NCBI GenBank assembly: GCA_025360085.1
Contig: JANYCW010000055.1
Span: 1-59,240, forward strand
Direction of reading: 5' to 3'
Length of the DNA: 59,240 nt
Source: Actinomycetes bacterium
Lineage (GTDB): Bacteria; Actinomycetota; Actinomycetes; Nanopelagicales; Nanopelagicaceae
Within the stretch, counting starts at the first letter, position 1. Each line of letters starts with the position of its first letter. Made by a program: the position numbers and the translations under genes. Below the pieces are notes generated by a model that worked only from the letters and a program-made list of their open reading frames with translations, was not told where the DNA came from and ran no database searches. Shown here piece after piece: positions 28,380 to 38,688 of the stretch.

Positions 28380-29857
28380 CCCAAGCGGCCCTTTAGAAAT
28401 TTAGTCAATTTAATTACTAGCGCAACTTCTCGTGGGCGCCGACTAAAGCTCAATAAATGTAGCGGCAGATTAAAACGTGTGCGAACAACGGTACGTGCAA
28501 ATGTATATTCCAACAAACCTTCGGGGCCATGTACTCGGCCCGAGCCACTATCTTTCACACCGCCAAAGGGCAATGATGCAATCGCCGCAAAGGCAAACGT
28601 CGAATTAATTGCGACCATTCCACAGGTTAATTGTGATGCTATTTTTTTTCCTTTGCGTCTCGACCAAACATTCGCGCCAAGTCCATAGTTTGACTCATTT
28701 GAGAGTTTTACCGCATTACTCATCGATGCAACTCGGTTAATAATTATTATTGGTCCAAAAGTCTCCTCACGCATTGCAATTGAATCCTCTGGAACGTCGA
28801 TAAGAATCACCGGCTCAACAAAGGGAGCCTTAACAGATAGGGGACCCCCATACACACACGTTCCACCATCGGCAATGGCGGCTTTGATGTGAGAGGCAAT
28901 TACTTCAATCTGCGAAGGCATAGTTGCCGGGCCGTAGTCACCGTTGCCGGGTGCGCCAGCGTGAATCGTTGCCGCAAGAGCAATCGCTCTAGCGATAAAA
29001 TCGTCGGCAATTTTTTCATGGACATAAACACGCTCGGCACCGATACAAGACTGGCCAGCGTTTGCCATTGCCGACCACATCGTTGCATCAACTGCACGCT
29101 TAATGTCGGCATCAGCTGCCACAATGACAGGGTCTTTTCCACCACACTCAAGAATTACTGGCGTCATAACCGATGCGCATTGAGCGGCTACTAACTTTGC
29201 CGTACGTGTCGAGCCAGTAAATGAGAGTTTGTCGATATCACTGATGCAAAGCGCACCACCGGTTTCACCTAATCCTGTGATTGTTGTAAAAATATCGGCA
29301 AAAGGTGCGACTTCATTAAAGACATCTTCCAGCCACTTTCCGACCCCAGGTGTGAACTCACTTGGTTTAAAAACAACGGTATTACCAGCGGCCAAGGCAT
29401 ATGAAATGGAGCCCATTGGAGTAAAGATTGGATAGTTCCAGGGTCCGATTACTCCGATTACGCCCATAGGCGATCGCTCAACAGTTGCCGACATATTGGA
29501 CATTAATAATCCCGGACGCCGAAAAGATGTTCGCATAACCGATTCGCCATGGCGAGCGGCCCAACCGATATGGCTTACTGCGATTGTAACTTCAAGTTTG
29601 GCATCGCCCACAGGTTTTCCAGTTTCTAGGGAAATTAATTGCGCAATCGTATCGATTTCCTTGATGATAAGTGCGCTCCACTGCAAGAGAATTTTTTTAC
29701 GAGCGTTAAAACCCAACGCATGCCACTTAGAACTCGCAGTGCGAGCATGAGAGACACATACAAATACTTCTTCCTTACCCATAATTGGATACGTGCCAAC
29801 CACCTCACCAGTAACTGGATTATGGGAATTAAAAGTGGATTTGAGTTTAGTTACCAT
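28376..29857 (-). CDS. Aldehyde dehydrogenase family protein
   Basis: A 493-residue NAD(P)-dependent dehydrogenase. Family marks are IGPWNYPI (137-144), FKPSEFTP, FTGSTRTAK, general base E237 in LECGGKDP, and catalytic C271 in NAGQSCIGAERVYV. The C-terminus PFGGVKDSGSGRVHGPEGLLEYT is typical, with a basic amphipathic tail after it. Close to the succinate-semialdehyde/long-chain aldehyde group, but substrate cannot be assigned. The ATG at 29857 is chosen over an upstream frame because of the -10 box at 29865-29870 and because the N-terminal FNSHNPVTGEVV aligns with the family start. Confidence 0.9.
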   Translation of the reverse strand: MVTKLKSTFNSHNPVTGEVVGTYPIMGKEEVFVCVSHARTASSKWHALGFNARKKILLQWSALIIKEIDTIAQLISLETGKPVGDAKLEVTIAVSHIGWAARHGESVMRTSFRRPGLLMSNMSATVERSPMGVIGVIGPWNYPIFTPMGSISYALAAGNTVVFKPSEFTPGVGKWLEDVFNEVAPFADIFTTITGLGETGGALCISDIDKLSFTGSTRTAKLVAAQCASVMTPVILECGGKDPVIVAADADIKRAVDATMWSAMANAGQSCIGAERVYVHEKIADDFIARAIALAATIHAGAPGNGDYGPATMPSQIEVIASHIKAAIADGGTCVYGGPLSVKAPFVEPVILIDVPEDSIAMREETFGPIIIINRVASMSNAVKLSNESNYGLGANVWSRRKGKKIASQLTCGMVAINSTFAFAAIASLPFGGVKDSGSGRVHGPEGLLEYTFARTVVRTRFNLPLHLLSFSRRPREVALVIKLTKFLKGRLG

Positions 29858-29864
29858 AGTTTGA

Positions 29865-29888
29865 AGCGTAGTGGTGAGTCGATACAAT
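29865..29888. promoter_or_regulatory. Divergent leaderless promoters for aldehyde dehydrogenase (-) and hydrolase (+)
   Basis: Minus-strand TACGCT (29865-29870) lies 7 nt before the dehydrogenase ATG. Plus-strand TACAAT (29883-29888) lies 7 nt before the hydrolase ATG. The whole spacer is 38 bp, so each -35 overlaps the other promoter's core or its gene. Confidence 0.55.
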
Positions 29889-29895
29889 TTGAAGT

Positions 29896-30606
29896 ATGGC
29901 CGAGATTGTTAGACCCAGTACCATCTTGCCCGCTTTACGCACACAAATTCATGTGCTAACCAGTGATGGCGTAGATCTCATTGGAGAAGTTGCTGCTCCG
30001 ATAGGTACGAGCCGTGGGGGAATTCTCTGTTTTCATCCCTTGCCGACGGCTGGCGGAATGATGGACAGCCATGTATTTAAAAAAGCCGCAAATAGATTGC
30101 CCGCAATGGCGGGCATAACCGTAATACGCTTTAATTCACGTGGTACTACAAGTGCGGCTGGCAGAAGCACGGGCAGTTTTGATAATGGTCGTGCCGAAGC
30201 CTTAGATGTCCAAGCGATGCTTACTTATTGTTTTGAAACTTTAAAGATTGAAAATCTTTGGGTTCTTGGCTGGTCATTTGGAACTGATTTGGCATTACGC
30301 CATGCAAAAGATATACGACATAAGGGTTTGATTTTATTGAGCCCACCACTTCGCACAACGAGGGATGAGGATTTACTCTATTGGAAGCGCGATCTACGCC
30401 CAATAACAGTTTTCGTTCCAGAGTTTGATGAATTCTTAAAACCTCAAGAGGCACGACAACGCTTCTCAATACTTCCATCAATAAAGGTTGTTGCCGTTGG
30501 AGGCGCTAAGCACTTGTGGCTTGGGGAACCGTTTGTGCATCGCATACTCTCCGAGATTAACTCTATCGTGACGGGCGACACTCAGAGCTTACCCCTGGAG
30601 TTTTAA
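29896..30606 (+). CDS. Alpha/beta hydrolase
   Basis: A 236-residue protein with the alpha/beta hydrolase fold. The nucleophile elbow is GWSFGTD with Ser127, the oxyanion segment is FHPLPTAGG (46-54), and the likely catalytic His is in GGAKHLWLGEPF near the end. It resembles the small cytoplasmic hydrolases with an FNSRGTTSAAGRS strand annotated as dienelactone-hydrolase-like or serine aminopeptidase-like; the substrate is unknown. Stops overlap with the convergent AI-2E-family gene by 4 bp. Confidence 0.85.
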   Translation: MAEIVRPSTILPALRTQIHVLTSDGVDLIGEVAAPIGTSRGGILCFHPLPTAGGMMDSHVFKKAANRLPAMAGITVIRFNSRGTTSAAGRSTGSFDNGRAEALDVQAMLTYCFETLKIENLWVLGWSFGTDLALRHAKDIRHKGLILLSPPLRTTRDEDLLYWKRDLRPITVFVPEFDEFLKPQEARQRFSILPSIKVVAVGGAKHLWLGEPFVHRILSEINSIVTGDTQSLPLEF

Positions 30607-31730
30607 GTCGCTCTCGCGCGGGGAATAATCACTTCGTCCAAAATTAAAATTATGGCTGCAGCCACGGGGACAGCCAGTAATCCACCTACGAGCCCTAAAA
30701 GAGATGAGCCGATAAGTGCAGAGATAATCGTTACTGCCCCTGGCACTGACATTGTCTTTTTCATAATACGTGGAGTAACAAGATAATTTTCAACTTGAAC
30801 ATAAATAACATAGGCACAGAATGCAATTAATGCCAAAAGAATTGATTGAGTTAAAGCAATAACCGTCACGATACTTATGCCAATAAAATGGCCTATCAGC
30901 GGAATAAGTCCGCAGACTAAAATAATCATGGCTATTGCGATGGGCGATGGTAAACCTAAGACTATTGAGAGAATCAGCACGAAGACCGATGCCAACATTG
31001 CAATAATTATTTGGCTGCCAACGAAAGAACCAAATCGTCCAATAATTGCTTCGGTTAAGCGACCTACGCGTTCGCGTCGACTGGCAGGTACCAGTGAGAG
31101 ACCAAGATCCACCATTTGAGGTAGAGATGTAATGAAATATAAGGTGAGAACTAAAACCGTAAGGAAAGAGAAGAAACCTGATAAAACCGATCTTCCAACT
31201 CCGATGACACCGCCAAAGGAATTAAAAAATAAAGTGCCATTGGAAGTAACCGATTTCAACTTGATCTGTAGAGTATCAATGATTCCATATTGATTATTGA
31301 GTTTATTGATAGCGGTATTATTAGTTAACTCGCGCAACAATTGTGGAGCTCTGTTAATAAGTTGAGTTCCTTGAGAAACGACTGGGGGTATAACAATAAA
31401 AATAAAAAAGATAACAAAGGCGATAACTAAGGTAAAAATTACTGTAACTGCCGATGCTCGCGATAAATTTCTACGGCGTAACGCTTCTACTGCGGGATTA
31501 AGTCCTGTAGCTAAAAATAGGGCGATGAGGATGAGAACAAAAATTTGGCTAACGCTTGCTAAAGCGCGCATGAAGAGAATGGCTGTGAGTACACCTAGAG
31601 TCGCGATGAAGCCGAAGTAGAACGGGTGGGAACGATTAATTGGAACGCCTAATGCGCCGTAATCTGCTGGAGAAATTGGAGGTTTTGCAGGTCGCTGTGT
31701 GACCTTCTTTATGTTTGCTGAAATCGCCAT
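30603..31730 (-). CDS. AI-2E family membrane transporter
   Basis: A 375-residue polytopic protein of the TqsA/PerM (UPF0118) family. Two N-terminal helices (about 36-80), a pair after ASAVTVIFTLVIAFVIFF, a cytoplasmic or external region with NRAPQLLRELTNNTAINKLNNQ, and a C-terminal four-helix set with GLIPLIGHFIGI and VENYLVTPRIMKKT, the last being a family signature. Members export varied small solutes or ions; quorum-signal transport should not be assumed. Start supported by TAGAAT (31737-31742) 6 nt upstream of the ATG. Confidence 0.9.
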   Translation of the reverse strand: MAISANIKKVTQRPAKPPISPADYGALGVPINRSHPFYFGFIATLGVLTAILFMRALASVSQIFVLILIALFLATGLNPAVEALRRRNLSRASAVTVIFTLVIAFVIFFIFIVIPPVVSQGTQLINRAPQLLRELTNNTAINKLNNQYGIIDTLQIKLKSVTSNGTLFFNSFGGVIGVGRSVLSGFFSFLTVLVLTLYFITSLPQMVDLGLSLVPASRRERVGRLTEAIIGRFGSFVGSQIIIAMLASVFVLILSIVLGLPSPIAIAMIILVCGLIPLIGHFIGISIVTVIALTQSILLALIAFCAYVIYVQVENYLVTPRIMKKTMSVPGAVTIISALIGSSLLGLVGGLLAVPVAAAIILILDEVIIPRARAT

Positions 31731-31736
31731 GTGTGT

Positions 31737-31742
31737 ATTCTA
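31737..31742 (-). promoter_or_regulatory. -10 box of leaderless AI-2E-family gene
   Basis: On the minus strand TAGAAT ends 6 nt before the ATG at 31730, with no Shine-Dalgarno between. On the other strand, TTGTTA (31766-31771) and TATAGG (31788-31793) could drive the divergent DUF4032 gene, which is a weaker match. Confidence 0.5.
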
Positions 31743-31807
31743 AAACCCTCCTAGAGTTGTCGGTGTTGTTAATCTGACCGACACATTTATAGGCAAGAAT
31801 AGGCGTT

Positions 31808-33034
31808 ATGGCCCTGCGAATAACTGGATTAGGCGAAGAGATTGCGGCAGTCACTGGTCTACCGTGGCACCAAAGTTTGGAGGAGTGGCCAGAGGATCCA
31901 GAGTTAGCTGAAAAACGAGGAATTTCGCGCCATGTAGTACGCCTAGTGCGTGCCACAAAGGATCCAAACTCTCAAGTGTACGCCGTGAAAGAGACGGTGA
32001 GTGAGTTTGCTAATCGAGAGTATAAAATTCTTCGCGAATTAAGTCACCTGCACGCCCCATGCGTAGAACAGGTAGCTGTAGTTGAAGGCCGAACCGATAA
32101 AAACGGAGAGGAATTGCCTTGTGCAATTGTTACACGATTTCTTCCCTTTTCGCTGCCTTACCGAGTTCTATTGTCGGGTTCAGTCACAGCTCATGACATA
32201 ACGACCATGGCGAGTGCGCTTGCGCTCTTACTCGTTCGCTTGCATCTTCTTGGCTTCTGGTGGGGCGATTGCTCATTATCAAATACCCTCTTTAGGCGTG
32301 ATGCCGAAGGTTTTGCGGCCTATCTTGTGGATGCCGAAACCGGCGAGTTTCAAAAAACATTAAGTGATGGTCAGCGCGAACATGATTTAGATATAGCGAT
32401 GTTTAATGTAGCCGCAGAACTTGAAGATCTTTCATTATCAGGAACCCTCTCGCCAGCAATGGATCCGGTCCGCGCCGCCGAGACTGTCATTCGTCGATAC
32501 CGTCGAATTTGGGCGGCATTAAAAGAGCGACAACTTCTTGACCCTAATGATCGCCATGCAGTCGAACGTGCAATGCGCGCTTTGCATGATTTAGGCTTTG
32601 CTGTTGAAGAAGTATCAATCACAATCGATGGGGACACTCAGATGCTTTCATTCCAGCCAAAGTTAGTTGCCGCTGGATATCACGTAGCTCGCCTTCGTGA
32701 ATTAATGGGATTAGAAACGCAAGAGTTGCAGGCCAAGCGATTGCTTGCCTCTTTTGATCGCTATCGTGCTCGCGAAGAGAAAACGGGGGCCTCGGTAACT
32801 GAGATGGCCAAGACGTGGTTCATTGAAGTATTCGAGTCAATAATTAATCGCATTCCAGAAGAGATGCGTGGTCGCGTCGAACATGCGCAAATGTTTCACG
32901 AAATCCTTGAAAATCGCTGGTATTTAAGCGAACAGAAAGGCGTCGACGTTGGTTTGGAGTTTGCCACTGAGAACTACATCACACAGTTTCTTCCCTACCG
33001 CCGAGATTCTGGGGTTGATATAGGCGCACAGTAG
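31808..33034 (+). CDS. DUF4032 protein with lipopolysaccharide-kinase-like domain
   Basis: A 408-residue actinobacterial protein. The first ~260 residues look like a protein-kinase-like fold: YAVKE with K61, E71 in NREYKIL, the catalytic loop WGDCSLSN (152-159), and VDAETGE (174-180) as the metal-binding segment. The HGD of kinases is WGD here. The C-terminal ~150 residues are the DUF4032 domain (DRYRAREEKTGASVTEMAKTWF). The substrate is unknown. Its TAG stop is also the first three bases of the next gene's -10 box. Confidence 0.85.
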   Translation: MALRITGLGEEIAAVTGLPWHQSLEEWPEDPELAEKRGISRHVVRLVRATKDPNSQVYAVKETVSEFANREYKILRELSHLHAPCVEQVAVVEGRTDKNGEELPCAIVTRFLPFSLPYRVLLSGSVTAHDITTMASALALLLVRLHLLGFWWGDCSLSNTLFRRDAEGFAAYLVDAETGEFQKTLSDGQREHDLDIAMFNVAAELEDLSLSGTLSPAMDPVRAAETVIRRYRRIWAALKERQLLDPNDRHAVERAMRALHDLGFAVEEVSITIDGDTQMLSFQPKLVAAGYHVARLRELMGLETQELQAKRLLASFDRYRAREEKTGASVTEMAKTWFIEVFESIINRIPEEMRGRVEHAQMFHEILENRWYLSEQKGVDVGLEFATENYITQFLPYRRDSGVDIGAQ

Positions 33035-33037
33035 GAT
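33032..33037 (+). promoter_or_regulatory. -10 box overlapping the DUF4032 stop codon
   Basis: TAGGAT starts with the TAG stop of the DUF4032 gene and ends 6 nt before the GTG of the next gene. The spacer TGCCCA contains no Shine-Dalgarno. Confidence 0.5.
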
Positions 33038-33043
33038 TGCCCA

Positions 33044-33904
33044 GTGAGCAATCCCCCTAATTTCGCACGAGCAGTGGATTTGAGTTCGCTAGGAAAGCCT
33101 AAGCCAGCGCCTCTCGCGGCTATGCCGGGGCTAGAAGTAACGGCACATAATTTAAAATCTGAGTTTTTACCGATTTCAAGCACTAAGCCGGTCATTGTTA
33201 TTGCCTGGTCGGCTCGTTCGCCCGAATCGATTGAGATGGTTAGAACTCTTGGAGCAATCGAAAATTCATATCAGGGAAGTTGGGTTCTTGGGCGCTTAGA
33301 TATCGATGCCGAACCTCAGGTCGCTCAGGCCTTTCAAACTAAGAGCATACCTTATGCAATCGCACTCATAGCAGAGCAGATGGTTCCACTCTTTGAACAG
33401 AGCTATCCCGAAGCACAAATTCGATTAGTGCTCGATAAAGTTATAGCACTTGCCGCAGAACAAGGGGTTGGAGCCGCGCACGTTGAAGTCAGCGAGCCTG
33501 AAGAAGATGAAGCGATAGTCGCACTTGAAATTGGCGATTTTAAAGCGGCCGAAGCTGCATATAAAAGACTACTTGTCCGCAAGCCCACCGAAACTATTGC
33601 GAAATTAGGTCTGGCGCAAACGCAGCTTTTGATCCGTACCGATGGCTTAGTTCTTGCAACCATTATCAAGCAATCCGTGGATAATCCAAGCGAGATTGGA
33701 TTACAGCTGCAGGCCGCTGATATGGAGATGGTCAATGGCAAGGTAGAGGCGGCATTTGATCGTTTGATTCACTTAGTAAAAACTACAACGGGGGATGAGC
33801 GAAATAAGGCCAGAGAACATTTGTTAGCGCTTTTTGCCTTGGTAGATCCATTAGATCCCCGTTTAGCGCTCGCTCGCAGTGCGCTCGCGAATGCCTTGTT
33901 TTAG
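33044..33904 (+). CDS. Thioredoxin-like/TPR protein (YbbN/CnoX-like) without CxxC
   Basis: A 286-residue cytoplasmic protein. Residues ~40-140 have a thioredoxin fold (PVIVIAWSARSPESIEMVRTL, LGRLDIDAEPQVAQAFQTKSIPYAIALI), but the active-site position reads WSARSPES (55-62), with no cysteine at all, so it cannot catalyse redox exchange. An acidic hinge (VSEPEEDEA) leads to a helical TPR-like half with EIGDFKAAEAAYKRLLVRKP and KVEAAFDRLIHLV. This is the co-chaperone-type architecture of YbbN/CnoX. Leaderless GTG start; the next gene begins inside its stop (TAGTG). Confidence 0.82.
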   Translation: MSNPPNFARAVDLSSLGKPKPAPLAAMPGLEVTAHNLKSEFLPISSTKPVIVIAWSARSPESIEMVRTLGAIENSYQGSWVLGRLDIDAEPQVAQAFQTKSIPYAIALIAEQMVPLFEQSYPEAQIRLVLDKVIALAAEQGVGAAHVEVSEPEEDEAIVALEIGDFKAAEAAYKRLLVRKPTETIAKLGLAQTQLLIRTDGLVLATIIKQSVDNPSEIGLQLQAADMEMVNGKVEAAFDRLIHLVKTTTGDERNKAREHLLALFALVDPLDPRLALARSALANALF

Positions 33905-35088
33905 TGAAAACACTATCGACGAAAAGAGAGCTCAATTATTTAAAATCGCTTTTTTTCCTTTTTGGATTTCTTATTATGTCTTGGTTGCCTCGATTTCCGG
34001 AAGTTAAGGAGAATTTGGGGCTATCTAATGGAGAGTTCGGAACGCTCATAAGTATTTCTGCGATCGGTTCAATTCTTTCTCTCTTTACCGTCGGACACTT
34101 AGTTCATAATTTAGGTGTGAAATTGATCTTAAGTACAGCCACAGTTGCAATTGGACTTAGCCTGATACTCCTAACTACGACGCAATCAACGTTCGTTTTT
34201 CTCTTAAGCAATATCATTCAAGGGGCCGCCATTTCAGCGTTCCATGTCTCAATAAATGCTCAAGGATTCAATTTTCAAGATCGCAAAAAAACCCACGTAA
34301 TAACCCTTTTAAGTGGGTTCTGGAGTGCCGGCGCCCTTGTAACGGCCGTCATTTCTGGATTGCTTGTTAATCGAGTTTCATTACACGTTCACATGATTAT
34401 CCTTTCATCAACTCTGTTGGTTGTCATGCTTTTTCTAATCTCTGCATCAAGTGAAAATTTAGTTAAGCCAAACCAAAATATTGAAACTGCTTACAAAATT
34501 ACAGATTTATTTAAGGGCTTTCAAATCGATGCAATCGTATCGGGAGCTTTATTTTGTGCAATTTTTCTTGAGTTTAGCGTAGGTGATTGGGCTGCAATAT
34601 TAGTCAAAGAAGATGTTGGCATAAAGAGTGGACTTCATACGCTTCCATATATTCTCTTTACTTTTGCAATGATTACGGGTCGCTTGACGGTTCACCACCT
34701 CTTAGAACGATATCCCATGCAGCTCTTAGTCAAAGTCGCCTCACTAACAGCTGGAATATCTTTTTTAGTAGGCGTAAATACAACTAGATTTATTAGTCAT
34801 GAGTATAAAACGCTTTCGCTCGTTATTTTAAGTATCAGCTTCACCATCGCCGGCTTAGGCTCGTCATTTCTTGGACCAAGCATTATGAATGCGGCAAACA
34901 CGAGATCACAATTACCTTCAAGTGTCGTAATAGGTCAATTAGGGGTTATTAATACTATCGCGGTCTTTATCATGCGGTTATTAATCGCATGGACCGCACA
35001 GGCATTTTCGCTTTCTATCGCCTTGATGATTCCAGCCTTATTGCTCTTTACAGTCCCGTACTTTTCAAAAATGTTTAAGCGCGTTTAA
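33904..35088 (+). CDS. MFS permease
   Basis: A 394-residue major facilitator with 11-12 hydrophobic helices. Signs are [26 protein letters not shown] between helices 1 and 2, and the [16 protein letters not shown] stretch in helix 5. It recalls the YbjJ/FucP-like group, but sugars, drugs or other solutes are all possible. The GTG start shares one base with the previous stop, so it is probably coupled to the TPR gene. The last 14 bp overlap the 3' end of convergent glgB. Confidence 0.85.
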   Translation: MKTLSTKRELNYLKSLFFLFGFLIMSWLPRFPEVKENLGLSNGEFGTLISISAIGSILSLFTVGHLVHNLGVKLILSTATVAIGLSLILLTTTQSTFVFLLSNIIQGAAISAFHVSINAQGFNFQDRKKTHVITLLSGFWSAGALVTAVISGLLVNRVSLHVHMIILSSTLLVVMLFLISASSENLVKPNQNIETAYKITDLFKGFQIDAIVSGALFCAIFLEFSVGDWAAILVKEDVGIKSGLHTLPYILFTFAMITGRLTVHHLLERYPMQLLVKVASLTAGISFLVGVNTTRFISHEYKTLSLVILSISFTIAGLGSSFLGPSIMNAANTRSQLPSSVVIGQLGVINTIAVFIMRLLIAWTAQAFSLSIALMIPALLLFTVPYFSKMFKRV

Positions 35089-36949
35089 ACCAGATAGTTG
35101 CAAGTGGCGGGATTGCGATCTGCGCGATGAGATATCCGCCATCAGTCAATGTTATGGGTGAATTAGTAACACCGCTCCCACCAAAGGACAAGTCATCAGT
35201 ATTGAGAACTTCGCTCCACGTGCCAGTAGTTGGAAATGGAAGTTGATAGCGCTCATGGGGAATAGGCGAAAAGTTAGTCACACACACCAATGGATTGGCC
35301 CGTTCATCCCACCGAGCAAAAGCTAAAACATTTGCGGCGCCATCATTGCCTACCAGCCAAGTAAAGCCTTCTGGAGATGTATCTAATACCCATAAGGCGG
35401 GGGTATTTACATAGAGAGAATTTAGCGCGCTAACGGTTTTTTGTACGCCTCTGTGTTCGTTAAACTCGGTTAAGTACCATTGCAAGCCCGCACTCTCACT
35501 CCACTCGTCATTTTGGGCAAACTCGCAACCCATAAAGAGAAGTTTCTTACCAGGGTGCGCCCACATATAGCCATAAAGTGCGCGCAGAGTTGCCAACTTT
35601 TGCCAGCGATCTCCGGGAAACTTATTTGCTAATTGGCCTTTACCATGTACGACTTCGTCATGAGAGAGAGGCAACATAAAGTTTTCACTCCATGCATAGA
35701 GAATTGAAAATGTAATTTCTCCGTGGTGATAAATTCGATGAATCGGATCGTGCGCCAAATATTGGAGCGTGTCATGCATCCAGCCCATGTTCCATTTGAA
35801 ACCAAAACCAAGTCCACCAGAAGTTGTATCACGCGTAACTCCTGACCAAGCAGTCGACTCTTCAGCAATCATCATGATTCCTGGATGTGTTCTATATGCA
35901 GTTGAAGTCGCCTCTTGTAATAACTCGACAGCTTCTAAATTCTCTCGGCCTCCATTTTTGTTGGGGAGCCACTGACCTTCTTCGCGTGAGTAATCCAAAT
36001 ACAACATGGATGCCACGGCATCAACGCGTAATCCATCTATGTGAAACTCAGTGAGCCAATACAGCGCACTGGCAACCAAGAAGTTTCGAACTTCATTTCG
36101 TCCGAAGTTAAATATTAAAGTGCCCCAATCTGGATGTTCTCCAAGACGTGGATCGGCATGCTCATAGAGCGCGGTGCCATCGAATTTAGCCAGTGCCCAC
36201 TCATCTTTAGGGAAATGTGCAGGGACCCAGTCAAGAATCACCCCGATTCCTGCAGCATGCAGGGCATCCACTAAAAATCTAAATTCGTCTGGGGATCCAA
36301 ATCGTGAAGTTGGTGCAAAAAATGAAGTGACTTGGTATCCCCAAGAAGGACCATATGGATGTTCGGTTACTGGCAAAAACTCAACGTGGGTAAAACCCTG
36401 CGCAGTTATATAAGCGACGAGCTCGCTCGCAAGTTCGAGGTAGTTCAAACCTAACTTCCACGAGCCTAAGTGAACCTCGTACACACTTATCGGTGCTCGC
36501 CAAGGCTTAAAACGCTCACGCGCACTCAACCACGCACAATCAGCCCATTGGTATGTTGACTCTTCAATAATCGATGCTGTCAATGGCGGTATTTGCGTCG
36601 CACGTGCCAGAGGATCTGCGTGATCTACCCAGCGACCGTCAACTCCGCAGATTGCAAACTTATATTTGCTTCCAGAGCCAATATCGGGGATGAAAATCTC
36701 CCAAATTCCATATGAGCCGATACGTATCATCGGATGCACTTTTGAATCCCAGTAATTATTGTCGCCGATTAAAGATACTTTACGAGCGTTAGGTGCCCAC
36801 ACAGAAAATGTTGTACCGATGAGCGTTCCATCGCTATCTCGACACACATGAGCACCGAGTGCCTTCCAGAGTTGCTCATGTCGACCTTGTGAAATTAAAT
36901 GTAAATCAAGTTCACCTAAAGTTGAGTGTGGATTTAAATAAGTTGTCAT
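35075..36949 (-). CDS. glgB: 1,4-alpha-glucan branching enzyme
   Basis: A 624-residue GH13 branching enzyme that makes alpha-1,6 links in glycogen. After an N-terminal beta-sandwich (CBM48, with [20 protein letters not shown]), the barrel has [24 protein letters not shown] with the Asp nucleophile, MMIAEES with the Glu acid, and [11 protein letters not shown]. It lacks the extra ~100-residue N1 domain of the E. coli enzyme. The ATG at 36949, 2 nt after the glgE stop, is chosen; the longer frame runs into glgE. It is third in aceE-glgE-glgB. Confidence 0.95.
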   Translation of the reverse strand: MTTYLNPHSTLGELDLHLISQGRHEQLWKALGAHVCRDSDGTLIGTTFSVWAPNARKVSLIGDNNYWDSKVHPMIRIGSYGIWEIFIPDIGSGSKYKFAICGVDGRWVDHADPLARATQIPPLTASIIEESTYQWADCAWLSARERFKPWRAPISVYEVHLGSWKLGLNYLELASELVAYITAQGFTHVEFLPVTEHPYGPSWGYQVTSFFAPTSRFGSPDEFRFLVDALHAAGIGVILDWVPAHFPKDEWALAKFDGTALYEHADPRLGEHPDWGTLIFNFGRNEVRNFLVASALYWLTEFHIDGLRVDAVASMLYLDYSREEGQWLPNKNGGRENLEAVELLQEATSTAYRTHPGIMMIAEESTAWSGVTRDTTSGGLGFGFKWNMGWMHDTLQYLAHDPIHRIYHHGEITFSILYAWSENFMLPLSHDEVVHGKGQLANKFPGDRWQKLATLRALYGYMWAHPGKKLLFMGCEFAQNDEWSESAGLQWYLTEFNEHRGVQKTVSALNSLYVNTPALWVLDTSPEGFTWLVGNDGAANVLAFARWDERANPLVCVTNFSPIPHERYQLPFPTTGTWSEVLNTDDLSFGGSGVTNSPITLTDGGYLIAQIAIPPLATIWFKRA

Positions 36950-36951
36950 GA

Positions 36952-38688
36952 CTAAGTCAATACTTGGCAGATATGGGCGACTTTGCCTACAGGGCGAGTT
37001 GGATCTAGAGATACATAAGTATCTGGTGACCAATTAAAAGTGGAACCATCGAGTAAATCCTTCACGGTAAAGTTGGTTGGATTCAGACCCAAGGCTTTCA
37101 TATCCCAGTGAACAATCGTGCCTTGGGCACAGTTTGGATCAAGATTTACCACGACTAAAATTACATTATCTGCCTCGCGCTTGGAATAAGCGATAATCGC
37201 GTCGGAATCGGTATTGTGAAAAACTAAATTACGAAGACGCAAAAGAGCTGGGTTACTCGCGCGAATGCTATTTAAGGCCGTAATAAAAGGTGCAAGTGTT
37301 AAGCCATTTTTAACTGCCCCATCCCAGTCACGAATCTTGATCTGATACTTTTCTGAATCTAGATACTCTTCGCCATCCAACTTTAAAGGCAGATGTTCAT
37401 ACAGCTCATAACCGGAGTACATTCCCCACGAAGGCGCCAGCGTTGAAGCCAAAACGGCGCGTAAGGCAAAGATTGCTGGATTTCCACTGTGTAAGTGAAA
37501 GGGATTTATATCTGGGGTGTTAACCCAAAAATTTGGTCGAAAAAAAGCGCTGGTATGTGTCGAAAGCTCGCGTCCGTAATCAATGAGCTCAGATTTACTC
37601 GTGCGCCACGTGAAATAGGAATACGACTGGTGGAATCCGACTTTACCCAAGGCGTGCATCATGGCTGGGGAAGTGAATGCCTCGGCCAAAAAAATTACAT
37701 CTGGGTTTTCCATTCGGACGATTTCGAGTAAATCCTGCCAAAAATGAACTGGTTTAGTGTGTGGATTATCAACTCGAAATATTTTTACCCCTTTAGAAAT
37801 CCAGAGGCGAATGATGCGCAACACTTCGTCACGAAGACCTTCATAGTCATCATCAAAGTTCAGCGGATAGATATCTTGATACTTCTTAGGCGGATTTTCT
37901 GCGTAGGCGATTGTGCCATCGGCGCGCTTGTTAAACCATTCAGGATTTGATTGCACCCATGGATGATCTGGCGAAGTTTGTAGTGCAAGATCTAAAGCAA
38001 TTTCAACTCCAAGTTTTTGTGCCTCCAAAACAAAATCTTCAAAATCAACCATTGTGCCAAGATCGGGATTGATTGCATCATGGCCACCATCGCTACTACC
38101 GATGGCCCAAGGTACGCCTGGCTCCGTTGGCGTAGGAGTTAACGCGTTATTGGCGCCCTTTCGATGCGATATTCCAATTGGGTGAATTGGAGGAAGGTAC
38201 AAAACATTAAAACCCATTGCCGCAACTTCCGAGATTCTGCGTGTCGCAGTTTTAAATGTTCCACTCGTAATACTTCCATCAAGGTTTCTAATGGCGCCTT
38301 CACTACGCGGAAAAAACTCATACCACGAGCCTGCTAGTGCCCGCTCTCGATCAGTACGGATTGGATATTTTTCACTCGATCCAAAGACCGTGCGATATTG
38401 CGACGTACTATCGGCTTCAACAATAAAAAAGAAGTCACCTTCGGTTGGGATTGTCATTAATCCCTCAAATCGGTTGGTCCCTGGCCAGTTTTCAGCCATT
38501 GGGTGCCGTGAAATAACTTTTCCATCAACACCGTGCAGGACTACCTGAGCCGATACTTTTTCATGGCCTTCTATAACTATCGTTGCACTTACTTCAATCA
38601 CCTCACCAGGAACGGCTTTCACGCAAAGAAATTCTCCCCCGTAGAAGACTGCGGGGGAGATATCACTTATTGAAATTCTCGAGATCAA
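36952..38688 (-). CDS. glgE: Alpha-1,4-glucan:maltose-1-phosphate maltosyltransferase
   Basis: A 578-residue GH13 subfamily 3 enzyme that elongates alpha-glucan with maltose-1-phosphate. GlgE marks are [26 protein letters not shown], the nucleophile D307 in [10 protein letters not shown], acid E336 in LAEAFT, and D393 in NTPDINP. The family is usually ~650-700 residues, so this is a compact version; the N-terminal beta domain (1-110) is present. The trehalose synthase and maltokinase that make its donor are not in the window. Its start overlaps the aceE stop by ATGA. Confidence 0.95.
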   Translation of the reverse strand: MISRISISDISPAVFYGGEFLCVKAVPGEVIEVSATIVIEGHEKVSAQVVLHGVDGKVISRHPMAENWPGTNRFEGLMTIPTEGDFFFIVEADSTSQYRTVFGSSEKYPIRTDRERALAGSWYEFFPRSEGAIRNLDGSITSGTFKTATRRISEVAAMGFNVLYLPPIHPIGISHRKGANNALTPTPTEPGVPWAIGSSDGGHDAINPDLGTMVDFEDFVLEAQKLGVEIALDLALQTSPDHPWVQSNPEWFNKRADGTIAYAENPPKKYQDIYPLNFDDDYEGLRDEVLRIIRLWISKGVKIFRVDNPHTKPVHFWQDLLEIVRMENPDVIFLAEAFTSPAMMHALGKVGFHQSYSYFTWRTSKSELIDYGRELSTHTSAFFRPNFWVNTPDINPFHLHSGNPAIFALRAVLASTLAPSWGMYSGYELYEHLPLKLDGEEYLDSEKYQIKIRDWDGAVKNGLTLAPFITALNSIRASNPALLRLRNLVFHNTDSDAIIAYSKREADNVILVVVNLDPNCAQGTIVHWDMKALGLNPTNFTVKDLLDGSTFNWSPDTYVSLDPTRPVGKVAHICQVLT

